Below, one piece after another: positions 13,029-14,364 of a stretch of DNA of 14,364 nucleotides. A model generated the notes under the pieces. The model was not told where the DNA came from. It did not search any database and saw only the letters and a program-made list of their open reading frames with translations. The stretch comes from an uncultured Mailhella sp. (GTDB taxonomy: Bacteria > Desulfobacterota > Desulfovibrionia > Desulfovibrionales > Desulfovibrionaceae): contig NZ_CAJJIC010000052.1 in NCBI RefSeq assembly GCF_905187505.1, positions 1 to 14,364 on the forward strand. Direction: 5' to 3'. The position numbers were made by a program, and so were the translations under genes. The stretch's first letter is position 1; each line of letters opens with the position of its first letter.

Positions 13029-14300
13029 ATGGATACAAATATGTCTTCCTCTTTTCCCATGGTCAGAGACGTTCCCTACATGGGCGTCATATGGGTCGTT
13101 CATGAGGCATCCAAGCTGGGGTTCTGGAACGGCCATCCCGACTGGTGCAACCTCGGACAGGGTCAGCCTGAAGTCGGCGACATGCCCGGCGCGCCCGCAC
13201 GCATCAACCACATCGACATCGACCCCGCCGACCATGCCTACGGCCCTGTGGGCGGCACCGGCGAAGTGCGTGAGGCCATTGCCGACATGGTCAACAGAAC
13301 CTACCGCCGAGGCAAGTCCAAGTACACGGCGGACAACGTCAGCTTTGCAAGCGGCGGCCGCCTCGCGCTCACCCGTCTTTACACCATACTTGCCGACGGC
13401 GCGCGCATCGCCTACAAAAACCCAGACTATACCGCCTACGAAGACTATCTCTACAGCCTGCGCAACCGCTGCGTGCTGCTCCCCATTCGCGCATCTGAAC
13501 AGGATGCCTTCTCCATTCCTGCGGAAACGCTGGAAAACTTCATCCATCAGGAACGCGCGAACGTCTTTGTGTTCTCCAATCCCTGCAACCCCACCGGCGA
13601 ACTCATCTCCGGAGAAACGCTGGAAAGTTATGTGGCCACGGCCCGCAGGGAAAACTGTCTGATCGGCAGCGATGAATTCTACTCCCATTTCATCTACAAC
13701 GAAGACGGCTCTCCCGCGAACGGCCCCGTTTCCGCGGCCGAATTCGTGGAAGACGTGGACAGGGACCCCGTGGTCATCTTCGACGGTCTCACCAAGAGCC
13801 ACCGCTACCCCGGCTGGCGCGCAGGCTGGGCCGTGGGGCCGAAGCACATCATTGAAATGCTGAACCGCGCGGCCAGCGCCGTGGATGGCGGTCCCTCCAT
13901 GCTTTCCCAGCGTGCCACGCTCGCGGCTCTCGAGCCTTCCCGCGTGGAACAGGAAACCACCGCTCTGCGCGCCGAGTTTGCCTACAAGCGCAGACTCATG
14001 CTGGACGGTCTGGCGAAAATCGGCATCCGTCCCGCGGCCGAACCTCGCGGCACCTTCTATGTGTGGGCCTGCATCCGCGATCTGCCCGCCCCCCTCAATG
14101 ACGCCGACGCCTTCTTCCATGCCTGCCTCTCCCGCAAGGTCATGACCGTTCCCGGCCGCTTCTTCGACGTGCGTCCCTACAGAACCCGTCCCGCCGAAGA
14201 ACCCTACCGCTCCTGGGTGCGCTTCTCCTATGGTCCTTCCCGCGATGTGGTGAAAACCGGCATAGAACGCATCTCCGCGCTCGTACGCGAATACCGTTGA
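13029..14300 (+). CDS. class I/II PLP-dependent aminotransferase
   Basis: A 423-residue cytosolic fold-type I aminotransferase. The PLP-site residues are in place: SNPCNPTG (183-190), SDEFYSHF with D215 and Y218, the Schiff-base lysine K256 in GLTKSHRYPGW followed by R264, and the substrate-carboxylate arginine R398 in WVRFSYG. GQGQPE (44-49) and YGPVGGTGEVREAIA (71-85) are the usual N-terminal elements. ATG 13029 has AAGGAG 10 bases upstream; a second ATG at 13041 lacks one. It stands alone between two terminator-like hairpins. It probably exchanges an amino group between an amino acid and a 2-oxo acid, but the amino-acid substrate cannot be assigned. Confidence 0.93.
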   Translation: MDTNMSSSFPMVRDVPYMGVIWVVHEASKLGFWNGHPDWCNLGQGQPEVGDMPGAPARINHIDIDPADHAYGPVGGTGEVREAIADMVNRTYRRGKSKYTADNVSFASGGRLALTRLYTILADGARIAYKNPDYTAYEDYLYSLRNRCVLLPIRASEQDAFSIPAETLENFIHQERANVFVFSNPCNPTGELISGETLESYVATARRENCLIGSDEFYSHFIYNEDGSPANGPVSAAEFVEDVDRDPVVIFDGLTKSHRYPGWRAGWAVGPKHIIEMLNRAASAVDGGPSMLSQRATLAALEPSRVEQETTALRAEFAYKRRLMLDGLAKIGIRPAAEPRGTFYVWACIRDLPAPLNDADAFFHACLSRKVMTVPGRFFDVRPYRTRPAEEPYRSWVRFSYGPSRDVVKTGIERISALVREYR

Positions 14301-14341
14301 CAGAAAACGGGACGGGAGATATCCGTTCCCATGCCTGACGG

Positions 14342-14364
14342 GCCGCGCCGCATCTTTACGCGGC
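14342..14364 (+). terminator. probable terminator of the aminotransferase, cut by the window edge
   Basis: GCCGCG (14342-14347) pairs with CGCGGC (14359-14364) across an 11-base loop, about 42 bases after the stop. The stem may continue and any T tract would lie outside the window. Confidence 0.4.

Noticed and set aside
13005..14120. A long minus-strand open frame over the aminotransferase
   Set aside because: Antisense to a gene with a complete PLP active site; no support of its own.
1..14364. CRISPR arrays, insertion sequences, tRNA or rRNA genes
   Set aside because: No regularly spaced repeats, transposase motifs, terminal inverted repeats or RNA gene signatures were seen on either strand.

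Overview
The window looks like a chromosomal segment of a Gram-negative, fairly GC-rich (about 60% by eye) anaerobe. The gene set (a short CstA, TauE/SafE, a two-domain PPK2, M20 plus AbgT, a radical SAM/SPASM protein) and the coding style suggest a gut-type Desulfovibrionaceae such as a Mailhella/Bilophila/Desulfovibrio relative. That is inference: no rRNA or other phylogenetic marker is present. I see no mobile element, phage gene, tRNA, rRNA or CRISPR array.

Left half (about 1-6434), minus strand. From upstream to downstream in transcription order: an 891-residue protein fusing two GNAT/FemAB-like acyltransferase domains around a TraB/GumN domain; a radical SAM/SPASM protein that starts 13 bases after it; and, 138 bases further, a small AANAT-like GNAT acetyltransferase that ends at a weak terminator. 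A 315-base gene-free stretch with an AT-rich core then carries the promoter and structured leader of a CstA-family transporter, which ends at a strong minus-strand terminator (131-170). A few codons of a possible further gene run off the left edge.

Right half (6649-14300), plus strand. After a divergent promoter region (6435-6648) come a TauE/SafE permease, a polyphosphate:AMP phosphotransferase (pap), an M20-family amidohydrolase followed by an AbgT transporter (likely a p-aminobenzoyl-glutamate or peptide-like uptake and cleavage pair), a type I phosphoribosyltransferase with a probable GTG start, and a class I/II PLP aminotransferase. Several clear stem-loops separate the units.

The most unusual part is the minus-strand trio. 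The acyltransferase-TraB-acyltransferase fusion next to a SPASM radical SAM enzyme has no function I can name. It is the best candidate here for an undescribed system, possibly modification or hydrolysis of a peptide or amide-linked compound. The remaining genes look like ordinary metabolism and transport.
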